From Choristoneura fumiferana (lineage: Eukaryota > Arthropoda > Insecta > Lepidoptera > Tortricidae): a stretch of DNA of 64,000 bases. The stretch is taken from NCBI RefSeq assembly GCF_025370935.1, contig NC_133476.1, positions 20,147,405-20,211,404 on the forward strand. Direction: 5' to 3'. Of this stretch, positions 31,101 through 39,116 are shown piece by piece. The first letter of the stretch is position 1. Each line of letters begins with the position of its first letter. A program made the position numbers and the translations under genes. Under the pieces are notes generated by a model. That model had not been told where the DNA came from. It worked only from the letters and a program-made list of their open reading frames with translations, and made no database searches.

Positions 31101-34100
31101 ATTAATCTATAGTCAAAATCGAATGGCAAATATTCTTCTAGAAGGAGCTTTTTTAAGTCACTCCACCCACGAACCTCATTGCACACGCCGCGGTACCAAA
31201 AAGAGGCTTCCTCAATAAACAATTCAATAGCCGAAGCAAATAGTTCATCGTTTGAAATATGCCTACTTTGACATAACTCCTCTAAGCGTTCTATGAACGC
31301 AACAACACTTGTCTTCCCATTAAACTTCAAATTCAATGTGTGAACACCCTTATTCCTATTACAAGACACATTAACAACCTGACCAACCTGAGTGTGCGTT
31401 GACTCATGTTTAGAAGAGGGCTCATCTTCGTCCTGTAAGTCCTGGCTACTCTTGTACAATCTGAACAAATTGTCCACCCTCTGAGTAATCACTGTATGTT
31501 TTTTATTTAATTCGGTATACAACTCACAGTCATCTGGGGTTGTTGGTTGCAAACGCCCCAATCTATGAAATAAGTGGTTACTCAGGGCCTGGATTCTGTT
31601 CAGGTTCTTCAAGGAAAGTCGCGCGTCAGCAGTCAATTTCGACAATTCGACCAATTTATCAGCTATACACTGGAACTCAACTGATAAGTCACCTAAGAAG
31701 GAGTCTATCTCATCAGTAGGTATTTTGTTTGCTAACTCTCGAATTTGTGTCTTTAAGCCAGGGTAAGAATCAACTGGCTGTTCACCACGTATCTTCACTT
31801 CATAAATTAACTCATCTTTATGCAGCAGGTGAAAAACAATTGGTTTTTCTTCCATTTTATAAAATAAGTCAACGGGCCACGTGCAAACACGATTACAAAA
31901 TAATTATCTTATTTTAGTTATAACTACTAAAGACTACCTGTTATTGTACTATGTTTATTTAGTACTAAACAAAACGTAAACAACAATGTTACTTTGTTTT
32001 GTAATTATTTAAATGAATGTTAATGTATTTATTTTAGTAAAATATTTTTTATGGCTATGTATTTACTTAATTACACCCTGAACAAATGCATTAATCCACA
32101 ATGGTAAAATATAAGTTTAACCAGAAACTATCAATGTTGGAATATATTCACTTATTTTGTTTGTGTAACAATTATCAAAATTTACCAAAACTCAACTGTT
32201 TACATGTGACTGGTACTTAAAATGTTTGTTTCAATTATTGTTTCAAACTGTTGACAATTTACTTACAATTGTCCTCATTAACACACACTTTTAAAGTATA
32301 TAATTTGATTGTAGTTGGTTTATTGACTATTGTGATTAATTTTATGATTTATTATAAGTTAAATTTACACTTGGTTTTAACTTGGTTTTCAAACACTACT
32401 TAGCAAAATGGATAGTAATTCAGCTAATTCACATTCACATATGAATTGCCAACTGCAATTGTTAAATTGCAAGTAGCAACTGTAATATAAAACAGGTAAA
32501 AATAATATGGTCTACACAATAACAAGTAGGTATAATGAGTTCAATGAATTTGACACCTTGTTTTTATTTAAATGTGAAACAAGACAAAATATTCAATATT
32601 ACCTAATTACCTATATGATCACTGACCAACCTGTGATTTAGCCGCAGATAAAACACAGAGCAAACCTTGCAAACACTGTCAAAAACTGTTCGGGCGCCGA
32701 TTTGTAATGAAATTTCTACACAGGGTAGCGGGTCGCTGCAGGTGAGTAATTAAACCAAGGTTTTGGTGCAACAAGATGTTTATTTCTAAGGATACTCACA
32801 ATTATCCCGCTCCCATCAACCATACAAACACTGTGTATAATTTAAATCCTACTTCCTTATGAAAACTAAGGGTCGTGAATGCAATTGGCCAGTGATTTGA
32901 GATAACTTAACTATCTGTATAATCTAAATAAAGGTAACTCCTATACCTCGGCTCCGAAGTTGCCAAACCTGGCTGCAGGCCACTGTGGGCCACTCTAGGA
33001 CGCCGCCTCGTGCTCGACGTCCCAGCGCCACCGACAGTAAACCACGCTGGGCAGGCCAACCAGCTCCACAGCCGCCAGGGCTCCTTGAAACACTTCTACA
33101 CGAAGCCACAACAACCACACTTCAGCCCGTGTCTTAGCACCTCCTGTGGACGGATCATGGATTAGAAATAACTCCAGTGGGGTCCCTCAAGGACAGAAGG
33201 GACCAGCTCGCTTAGCCTGGTTGACAGACCACCATGAAATTTGGAAATTAGTTAAGCACGCACCGTGGAGGAAATGCAGACTTGCTTAGCGCCGCCTGGG
33301 TCACGCTGTCTACTCCACGAAGGCGCAAGACTTTGGACACCACAGCGATCTACAAGCAAAGATCGAGGATTAGAGTTGTCGACCCAAAGGGAAGGCAGGG
33401 CTCCAATGGTTTGTCCACATACCACTGAATTCCGGAAGACACTACGTGAGTCGCTCCACGTCACACACACCACAATACCTCACTGAAAACAAAAATGTTA
33501 AATAAGTAAAGAGAAACGCTGACAGCGTATTCAGACGCCTTTACCAGGTCCATCAAGAGGAACTCACCAAAACAGAAAATAATTCCCACTTAGGAACACA
33601 ACCACTCTTCAACCATCAATCAAAATGGCTGCTCACCCAAAACGCGGCCTCATGCTCGTAGAGCTGTCACTGTTGCCATGTACGATTTTTTTTTGAAGGA
33701 CATCACTAGAGTCAAAATCCAAATTTTTACTTTCCAAAACCAACCATTAAGAGAAAATAATTATTTAATCCATATTCCTGTAAACGATCTACACAAACGG
33801 AGATTAATTTAAATGTCCTTAAGTCAAATGAAAAAACGCCGAATTATGAGATGAACAGAAAAAACATTGACTCGAAAACTCTTGCTGTCACCTGTCAAAA
33901 TGACAACCTTACAACACTAAAGTTGCTTAATGGCTAAAAGCATAATTTTGGAAGTGTACGCAAGTATCCAATACATACCTAGAGTGCAACACCAAATGAA
34001 GAGCGAAAGCTGTGCCCGGAAATACTCGGACCAGAAGTTGGTTACTTTTTCTACTATTATTATTACTTCTGGTGTACAATATAGAGTCATTGTATTGTAT

Positions 34101-37100
34101 AAATATTGTATTAAAGGTCCCTAATTTATGAATTGTATTAATTGCCGTGACATTTAATGCTAATGACTGTGTTTTTAACTATAATTTTATTGGCATCCGT
34201 AATTTTTGGTGCGTTATATGATTGTTTTAATTTAATTGTTCTTAGTACCTGTAAATTTTGCATGCCAGCTTCTGGTGAAATTCGTTCACATATAATAAAT
34301 GCATACCATCATTTTGTACCACATTTTCCCATCACCCCATCACTAACCCATACGTGATCCATACCATACACATTTTTTTTATGCACCACCCTATGACAGC
34401 TTTTGCCCTCCCCTCTCCCATTTACGTCGACCGCTGAAGTTAGTTTGCATATGAATGACTCGCGCGCAGAAGGTCGTGCCGCGCCTGCGCGGTGTGTGTT
34501 CTCGTGACCCCCACCCACATCGCGTTTGCAACAGCTCCTACTTTGTTGCTACGAAAACAATGCTACAAACTGAACCTAATTAAAAAGCTAGGTGGCATTT
34601 TTATAAATAAGGTTTGTATTAATTTGACATGTACCTATATTAAATATATTGACGCGGATAACTCACGTCTTAAATCGAGTTTAGCTCGACATCATCATCA
34701 TCATCATCATCAATCAAGTTATCCGGGTCAATATATTTAATATGAGTAAGTCTCACGGTAGTTTCATGTTCAAAATTGACATGTACCTAATAATATGCAT
34801 GAAATTGCGTTTTTTTTCATCACCGCAGTGTTGGACATGAGATAAATAACTAAAAATTCTTTACTATAATATTTATTACCTCAGGAGATTATGCCACTTG
34901 AAAGAATATTATCAATAACAAAAATCTGGTTCGTAGGACCACCACAGATACAACCACAGCTAAGAAGACTGCAGCCGCAAGCGTATAGACCAGAAAGATG
35001 TTCTTACATGCAGTCCGGAGTAGGTATGAGTCAACGACCGACAATTGCATGTGGTGCGGTGCAGTAGCCACTGCCGAATATTGTGTCCTGTGTGTGTGTG
35101 GAAGATTAATGTCCAGGGAAATCTGAGTGGCCCCGTCGCCCTCTACATTTTTCATTTCGTATTAAGTCTTAAGGCACAGTTCTCAGATGGTCGGATTTTT
35201 TGAAGCCATTTGGATAAATTTAACTAAGAGTACATCCCCTACATTTGAATTGGCTGGAAAATACTTACTGAAAAAATCATGACAGTAGTCGTATAACGAA
35301 TTTAAAAAGAAAACCATCATTATGGGACGGTAGTATACTGCCCTCCTAAGCCAAAAGGCGCTATCTCAAAAAAAAAACACTTGAGCTATTAATACTATTG
35401 TGTAGCTTAAAACATTCTGCATCACATGGTGTAAATGACAGAAAAGCGTTTTTTTTTAGATAGCGCCTTTTGGCTTAGGAGGGCATAGCTCAGTACTTAG
35501 CCTTAGATAAACCTTAGATTTCTCTATGTAAGTACATCTGTTTTCTGTGCTGTTTATTAATTATTCATTTTTTTGTTTGTTTATATTGTAGGCTTTAAAA
35601 GTTAACCATTACCTAATACTCGTTCAAAACTTAATTATTGTAATTCCGTATAAGCATTAGTAGGTACGGAACCCTGCACTACGCATGGTCCAATATGCAC
35701 TTGGCCGATTTTTGCATGTAGATCACGCATCTACGTAAAAACGAAGGTTTACATCCGTTCCTTTTTGTTGTTAATGTTCAGAAGTTTAATCCGTACTACT
35801 ATTATAAATGCGAAAGTAACTCTGTCGGTCTGTCTGTTACGCTTTCACGTCGAAACTACTGCACCGATTTTGATGAAATTTGGTATAGAGGTAGCTTGAG
35901 CCCCAAGGTATTATTGATATAAAGGATACCTTTTATTCCGGTAGAGGGCGCCACCGCGTGACAACCTAGATCCGTGCAGACGAAGTCGCGGGCATAAGCT
36001 AGTTATCATACAATAACACCAGTATTTGTTTACGTCGAAGCAGACTCGGACCATATCGGGCGTCATACGGTGGACTGTTTAGCATTTTATATTATTATTT
36101 AAACTTCATCGAATTGTTAGCTTACTGATTACCACCCACCACTGATCCACCTACTTTTAATCCCGTGAACGAAAGTAAAATGTCAGTCTTCACCATCGCA
36201 AAACTGATCCAGTACTGTCTTTCCTATAAGAACACACGGAGCCGTGCCCAGGGCAGCCGAAAGTCAGTCATATTCCTTTAAATTGATTAATCTTTGTTGC
36301 GCCGGCCCTGGGGTAGAACAAAAGGAGCGGTCGCTCCAGCCGCCTGAAGGCCAGGGGCACCAGTTTCCAGTGCAAAATAACATTTCGATGGCGTCTCTTG
36401 AGAGGCGCGGAAGTGGTACAGACAATCTCGCTCCACCTTGATCAAGTGCTAGAGCCGGCGTTGATATTTTCCAATGGGCCCCTATATTCGTTGGTGCCCA
36501 CGGTCCCCCGCGCTCTAACACGGCTCAGCTGTCGTGTGACCCATGAACCGTAAAGCCGAATTTACTTTATGCAACTAGCAGTAGATACTTTGTGGCGTGC
36601 GATCAGTCACTAAAACTTAATGTCTCTTCGGCCACACAATGTAATGCTATAGGTTAAAAACTTAAGACAGGCCCTTGTACCATCAGCTAAATATGTCTAC
36701 CACCCTAAAGTTGATAATCGCTTGCATGTCACAAAACAATAATGTCAATAGACGTGTCTGTCAACTTGAAAGTTCGACTTTAGCGACATATCGCCACTAC
36801 TTTGAAAAAATCTCGTATCTAAAATCAATATGTCAACAAAATTGAACCTTGACGTAATGTTCATAAGGTCCACTCAGAAAAATTATCTACTTTGAGATAC
36901 GAGTTTTTTTAAAGTAGTGACGACATTAATTTGATACTCGTAGGATCTTGTTTAAAAATTGATAGACCACTTATTTGGCTGATGGTAAATCAAATATTTC
37001 GAAGAAGGCAATATGGTCAAAAATATCGAACATGCAGTCCAGTAAAGGCCTTAGAGTTCATGTTCAGATATTTTTGATCACCTTGGCCGCTTCGAAATAT

Positions 37101-37484
37101 CTGAAAGAAAAAAAGAAATCACTTATTGCCACAAAAATAAAAACAAGCTTAACAACAACACTCACCAACAATCGTACCAATCTGATGGCGACTGCACGTA
37201 TTGTAGTAATTTATTTATGTACAAGACGAGTATGGAACTTGTTACATACACGAGGGGCTTGTTTTTTTCCCTATTATACTATATTTATAGTCTAGTATAT
37301 ACTTACCTAGGATAAAATAAGTTGCATTATTTAAATTCGGCTTTTAACCGGGTAATTTGTTTACATATTAATTTATTTTACTTACCCTTTGGATATCAAA
37401 GTTCGGCAGCTGCGGGTAGACGGGGCACACACCGAGCCGGGTCCCCGCGACGCCCAATATCAAGCTGAACACTACCAGGTACAT
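22198..37484 (-). CDS. Apolipoprotein-D-like secreted lipocalin
   Basis: Extracellular carrier of small hydrophobic ligands (family knowledge; the ligand is unknown). Minus-strand exons 37386-37484, 25114-25244, 23562-23764 and 22198-22343 join in phase to 192 residues. Exon 1 begins MYLVVFSLILGVAGTRLG, a signal peptide, then VCPVYPQLPNFDIQR. Exon 2 continues MTGTWYEVERSFY, so the lipocalin SCR1 motif (FD..R..GTWYEV) spans the junction; SASCTELRVTLNERGFYLIA follows. Exon 3 has YLIGRMLPGAGQYSVLFTDY and NFAVVWSCTSVSIAH (SCR2/3). Exon 4 has RMWVLGRRREL and ends with a Cys near the C terminus, as in ApoD/bilin-binding proteins. An upstream in-frame ATG at 37514 is possible but would precede the signal peptide by ten residues. 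Intron 1 is 12.1 kb, mostly element B and other repeats. The closest named relative cannot be decided by eye. Confidence 0.92.
22730..22954. repeat. Foldback element in lipocalin intron 3
   Basis: Arms 'gggtagttctacgagtgttt' + 'caaccgc' and, on the right, 'gcggttgaaacgctcgtggc' + 'actaccc' pair with few mismatches over about 45 bp. A short ORF across it is a by-product. Confidence 0.7.
22985..23440. repeat. Dispersed repeat R, copy b
   Basis: Diverged copy of 11945-12520. Shared segments include 'cagtgattcgtttgcgaaat', 'gtttaagagtaaatagcaac' and 'cccgacacgctctt'. Confidence 0.6.
23801..23931. mobile_element. PIF/Harbinger-like MITE, copy b
   Basis: Ends 'cctgtttcaccatccattga' and the inverse 'tcaatgggtggtgacaaaag'. 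The interior 'gatgccgtctctgtttgttt' is shared with the other three copies. It lies 37 bp from lipocalin exon 3, in intron 2. Confidence 0.75.
24276..24665. mobile_element. Foldback-containing element, family 6, copy b (inverted)
   Basis: Starts 'tttacccgactgggaacaag' + 'gagggttatgtg'. It contains 'atgggtcccgactgttaaag' and ends 'cgggtttttgattttta'. This is copy a in reverse, with a shorter spacer. Confidence 0.65.
24666..25075. repeat. AT-rich repeat with 'gggttccgtacc' ends
   Basis: Runs from 'agggttccgtacccaaagtg' to 'acggaacccttcatgtacga' + 'gtccgactcgcacttg'. The ends are inverse of one another over about 10 bp. A matching right-end fragment is at 35663-35717. It fills lipocalin intron 2 up to exon 2. 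Confidence 0.55.
25660..26868 (-). repeat. 3' LTR of element B
   Basis: 1209 bp, direct repeat of 32703-33916. Short ORFs inside it occur twice in the window only because the LTR does. Confidence 0.92.
26869..26879 (-). promoter_or_regulatory. Polypurine tract of element B
   Basis: GGGAGGAGGGG in element orientation, directly against the 3' LTR. This is the expected plus-strand DNA primer site and fixes the LTR boundary. Confidence 0.85.
27043..27268. repeat. GC-rich direct repeat pair in element B 3' region
   Basis: Two imperfect units (about 27043-27107 and 27204-27268) share 'cg(g)cgaGCGA..GCGAC' and 'cgcg(g)gccg(c/t)gcgtccgac'. The surrounding DNA is AT-rich. It lies between integrase and the polypurine tract. 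Confidence 0.7.
27448..28923 (-). CDS. Element B RNase H (end) and integrase
   Basis: 491 codons. It opens mid-RNase H with VVEHFRPYLEGSKPFKIFTD and VVPDALSRA. The integrase then has the zinc domain (HLGIAKTYQRLKLRYFWPG, CDVCNAYKC) and the catalytic core SIDIVGPLP, IMSDNASNF and VNPVERQNRT (D, D, E). The C-terminal part includes FEIGDIVWKR and a GK-rich end. The first codons are simply the point where the frame re-opens after the one-base break, so the listed start is not a natural start. Confidence 0.9.
   Translation of the reverse strand: MVFVVEHFRPYLEGSKPFKIFTDHASLKWFLNLKNPSGRLERWGCRLSPYNFTIEHRRGIDNVVPDALSRAVPVSTLEPATNDPWYCDIYKRCRDKARSCPNFQIIDNKLFRYTKSKSKLRSDYDWKEVVPSDLRHAILMGNHSEPTAAHLGIAKTYQRLKLRYFWPGMYQDTIKFISECDVCNAYKCPNVKTPGLMGSARVCSRPFQCLSIDIVGPLPMSRMQNTNLLVVSCYFTKYCLLFPLRRATGKVIAQRLEDHVFLVHGIPQTIMSDNASNFCGHEVQSLYRKYQIPQVHFGPVYTPQVNPVERQNRTILTAVSSFVGTDHRTWDVNIHKIQFAINTSVSLATGYTPFFLVHGREAVADGSIYKDFEDLNEIIFSSRSDLYNNLGELKQVFAEVKEELTKAHQINAKYYNQRRRDLEFEIGDIVWKRSFKQSDASKYFASKLAPKYEKCRVVRKLSKLVYELEDGNGKPVGKWHIKDMKVVPERG
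28926..30638 (-). CDS. Element B protease-reverse transcriptase-RNase H (interrupted)
   Basis: 570 codons in a different frame from gag, overlapping it by 49 bases. Retropepsin has LLDSGSEISII with D-S-G. RT motifs follow: APKADGSLRFCLDSRKLND, TSIDLKSAFHQIPLH, FQYKVMAFGLTSAPATQQR, catalytic YLDDLI, and FLGTASYYRRFIKNF. RNase H begins FAVHCDASDFGIGGTL and reaches CERNYSATE before a stop created by an apparent one-base deletion at about 28935. Expression is presumably by frameshifting or internal initiation from the overlapping gag. Confidence 0.9.
   Translation of the reverse strand: MPQMYRRSVTWSKKRVGVGRDFVPPAMHKKFVHGRRDKPLVHVIAGNDHRPFKNVSIYGSVHGGLLDSGSEISIINNNILHSLPNHVTRYRSHDLDVIKTANGSSSPVTGYVYLPVTVDVKTVVVKFYIIPGVTTDLLLGINFWRAFGIAPEVLALCGTVPERNVSDCEVSEVHLSDFDSLNEIQKCQALEVIQKFENISAERKGLGRTNLIAHTIDTGDAVPIKQRFYRMSPERLRELNRQLDEMLRDDLVEPSTSPWNSPVTLAPKADGSLRFCLDSRKLNDVSKHDSYPLPYISQILDSLKEAKYLTSIDLKSAFHQIPLHPSSKEKTAFTIPGRGLFQYKVMAFGLTSAPATQQRLMDRLFGPEFEGKVWSYLDDLICVSATFEEHLALLRAVAARFEKANLTINLAKSSFFRSQLKYLGYVVDRHGLRTDPDKISAIKNFPTPASRKDVKRFLGTASYYRRFIKNFSSIAGPLNALTSTRKGAPPFDWSAQANKAFEDLKTALTSAPVLACPDFDKPFAVHCDASDFGIGGTLTQTCDGEEHPIAFCSRALTPCERNYSATERKH
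30590..31855 (-). CDS. Element B Gag
   Basis: 421 codons. Helical capsid-like part (SVVAFIERLEELCQSR, SFWYRGVCNEVRGWSDLKKL, LRKPISDEEQLTIVKYGIRP). The nucleocapsid has one canonical CCHC knuckle (CVQCRMNGHVLKDC). A second (CYRCGEKGVTMRDC) has Val where the zinc-binding His should be. It is preceded by an 850-bp leader (31856-32702) in which I see no gene. Confidence 0.88.
   Translation of the reverse strand: MEEKPIVFHLLHKDELIYEVKIRGEQPVDSYPGLKTQIRELANKIPTDEIDSFLGDLSVEFQCIADKLVELSKLTADARLSLKNLNRIQALSNHLFHRLGRLQPTTPDDCELYTELNKKHTVITQRVDNLFRLYKSSQDLQDEDEPSSKHESTHTQVGQVVNVSCNRNKGVHTLNLKFNGKTSVVAFIERLEELCQSRHISNDELFASAIELFIEEASFWYRGVCNEVRGWSDLKKLLLEEYLPFDFDYRLMQEIRTRTQGPEENITIYLSIMKIYFNRLRKPISDEEQLTIVKYGIRPFYSSQLALTRINSWSELKEHCRLLEHAKYRVGAFKEPPPVSNGLLCPDLACQSHNRQTYMTVDAVINNPNELFCVQCRMNGHVLKDCRAPKSILCYRCGEKGVTMRDCPRCTAGPSRGPKNE
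32686..32699 (-). promoter_or_regulatory. Primer binding site of element B (tRNA-Lys type)
   Basis: In element orientation, three bases after the 5' LTR, CGGCGCCCGAACAG. From its second base this matches 13 bases of the complement of the 3' end of the tRNA-Lys used as primer by several retroelements. The first base is C where T is expected. Confidence 0.75.
32703..33916 (-). repeat. 5' LTR of element B
   Basis: 1214 bp. It carries the element promoter by position; I cannot point to a specific TATA box. Confidence 0.92.
34638..34741. mobile_element. Foldback MITE, family 2, copy with (CAT)n centre
   Basis: Arms 'ttaaatatattgacgcggat' + 'aactcacg' and the inverse 'ccgggtcaatatatttaat'. The centre found in the other copies is replaced by eight CAT units (about 34691-34714). 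Confidence 0.7.
34889..35155 (-). CDS. Hypothetical 88-codon ORF with a membrane segment
   Basis: In lipocalin intron 1. A polar N-terminal half is followed by IFLVYTLAAAVFLAVVVSVV, a plausible membrane span. There is no family resemblance and no visible promoter, splice or polyadenylation context. It may be a chance ORF. Confidence 0.15.
   Translation of the reverse strand: MKNVEGDGATQISLDINLPHTHRTQYSAVATAPHHMQLSVVDSYLLRTACKNIFLVYTLAAAVFLAVVVSVVVLRTRFLLLIIFFQVA
35340..35484. mobile_element. Foldback MITE, 145 bp
   Basis: 27-bp terminal inverted repeat beginning gccctcctaagccaaaaggc and ending gctatct, with an A-run inside each arm. No other copy is seen. Confidence 0.85.
35801..36005 (+). 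mobile_element. Helitron-like short lepidopteran element
   Basis: Starts 'ctattataaatgcgaaagta' + 'actctgtc' and contains 'ctgcaccgattttgatgaaa' + 'tttggtatag'. Ends 'gaagtcgcgggcataagcta' + 'g'. These conserved blocks are shared with the elements at 43560-43813 and, inverted, at 49038-49500. Helitron placement is from memory of the family end motif and is not proven here. Confidence 0.6.
36240..36540. repeat. Unclassified repeat, with an inverted partial copy at 38330-38470
   Basis: 'ccagtttccagtgcaaaata' and 'gatggcg(tctc)ttgagaggcg' + 'cggaagtggtacagacaatct' recur inverted near 38395-38470. 'ccttgatcaag' recurs near 38350. No coding potential is seen. Confidence 0.5.
36677..36987. mobile_element. 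Foldback MITE, family 8, with a nested foldback
   Basis: Ends 'gtaccatcagctaaatatgt' and the inverse 'acttatttggctgatggta' match the cleaner copy at 56643-56820. The extra centre (36795-36923) is itself a foldback with arms 'cactactttgaaaaaatctc' + 'gtatct' and the inverse 'gatacgagtttttttaaagt'. Confidence 0.7.
36988..37195. mobile_element. Foldback MITE, family 3, interrupted copy
   Basis: 'tcaaatatttcgaagaaggc' to 'ccttggccgcttcgaaatat' + 'ctga' resemble 19685-19824. The end 'ctgatggcgactgca' is displaced by about 75 bp of A-rich insert (37105-37180). The left terminus is truncated by the neighbouring family 8 element. Confidence 0.65.
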
Positions 37485-38161
37485 TTTACACGAACGCACT
37501 CTAAAGTCACCCATTACACTTGCACTAAATTATCTACCGATTTAGGAACTAATGCGGCCGCAACGCAAATTTATTCCTCAAAAAAACGTACAATCCCAGT
37601 TTTAAATATGCAAGATTAACACTTAAAAGTAACCGAAAGGCTCTCTAGATCCACTAGCTTGCTGACTTTTGGATGAAAACTTATTACGAACTAAGTAAAG
37701 CTAATATTTATGGATTTACAGGCGTCGGGCGGAGGATATTTGGTAAACGGGCGGCATGTTTGTATAACAACCTCTCGCGCGCACTGGCAGCGCACACTTC
37801 GCGTACGATATTCAAATCCAACCAATTAAAACACGATGACGTTCGATGCGTACTTATAAAGAATTAATTTATCAAGTTTGTCCGTGTACAACACAGGTCA
37901 AGATGTGTTACCGTCGTCATTGGTTGTATGATATATGAAAACACTCGCGTGCCAAACCCGACACAGTACAGGGGGGCACTAAGAAATTAGAAAATCGAAG
38001 TTAGTATCGTACCGTCCCTCTTACTCTCGTGTTAAATATTATAAGCGTCAGTGAGACGGCATAAGAAGTTCGAATTTTACAGTTCGTAGTGCAGGACCAG
38101 GTTAATTGGCAATTCGACCAATTCCTGTAAGGCAATTAGGGGTCTAAGTTGAGCGGATTTA
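37485..38161. promoter_or_regulatory. Lipocalin upstream region
   Basis: 5' UTR and promoter by position. I see no certain TATA box and no coding ORF of interest. Confidence 0.3.
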
Positions 38162-38296
38162 GGGCCTGTTTCACCACCTGTCGACTAACTGTAAGATATC
38201 AGTGATGCCGTCTCTGTTTGTTTTGGCCGAATAAACAAAGATGGCATTACTTTTATCTGACACTTAAAGTTAGTCAACAGGTGGTGAAACAGGCCC
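38162..38296. mobile_element. PIF/Harbinger-like MITE, copy c, with TTA duplication
   Basis: Ends GGGCCTGTTTCACCACCTGT and its inverse, flanked on both sides by TTA (38159-38161 and 38297-38299). A 3-bp TTA duplication with GGGCC ends points to PIF/Harbinger. The interior is shared with copies a, b and d. Confidence 0.85.
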
Positions 38297-38755
38297 TTAG
38301 AGTTATTTCATTTTTTCGTTTTGTAAGGTTCTGTACAACGCCGGCTGTAACCCTTGATCAAGGTAAAGCCACAGAATAAGTAATAGTAGTAAAGCGAGAT
38401 TGTCTACACCGCTTCCGCGCCTCTCAAAAGGCGCCATCAAAGTTTTACTCTGCACTGGAAACTGGAAAAACTGTTGTCACTATTTTATAAGATTTTTGAA
38501 AACAATACTAATAATTATAAATATTATTTGCAGGAATATTTATATTATACACATTATTTTTTTGCGTTTATACACGAAGTCAAAGACACAAGCGGAACAT
38601 TTAGAAAAATGCTGGTTAAGTTGGTTCGTATGCAATGCGCACTGTACTCTGCAGTATGCTCTTGCTCTACAAAGGCGCCGTCTATAACACCGTAATATTA
38701 ATGGCACTCCTTAATATTAATGTACCATCTTTACGTAAAGATAAGATTTAAGCCA

Positions 38756-39116
38756 GGGATGCGCAAAACGCGGCCCGCTGTAGATGTATGAGCGGTCCGC
38801 CAGAGCCCTCATATCGAAATTAAATCAACCTTTTCACCGCCCCAGTCATCTAGTCGTGACAGCCAATGAAATGCCTCACACGCCATGATCATCTATACGA
38901 CCAACATTCAACTCAAAATTAATCCTTCTGCAATGGAATTAAAAATCAAGTTGATTTGTCGCTGGTTTTTCGGTGGCGTACAGAGCACGACACTTCGTTT
39001 GTTTTGTGGCGGTGAAAAAGTTAATAATTTCATTTGTTTTTATTAGCTGCGGCCCACCTTTAGCTCATAATCTGTCCGAGTAACTCCTGATTTTAACAAG
39101 TCTATGCATCCCTGGT
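38756..39116. repeat. Possible hAT-like repeat with 'gcggccc' blocks
   Basis: Left 'cagggatgcgcaaaacgcgg' + 'cccgc' and right 'gcggccca...tatgcatccctg' are inverse at the ends. The 8-bp duplication is not visible. The rest, 39117-40916, holds nothing I can identify; it is AT-rich intergenic DNA. Confidence 0.45.

Larger units (their letters stand above)
25660..33916 (-). mobile_element. Ty3/gypsy-type LTR retrotransposon B
   Basis: An 8.26 kb element in lipocalin intron 1, same strand as the gene. LTRs 25660-26868 (3') and 32703-33916 (5') start TGTTG and end TTACA in element orientation. They appear identical by eye except for one 5-bp length difference (26430 versus 33473). A lysine-tRNA-type primer site follows the 5' LTR and an 11-base purine run abuts the 3' LTR. 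The order is gag, protease-RT-RNase H, integrase. A one-base deletion near 28935 breaks RNase H. Flanks show no matching 4-6 bp duplication. Confidence 0.93.

Noticed and set aside
25881..33118. Two identical 64-codon ORFs (25881-26075 and 32924-33118) and a pair near 26209/33252, as possible duplicated genes.
   Set aside because: They are the same sequence because both lie in the two LTRs of element B; no family match and no other sign of coding.
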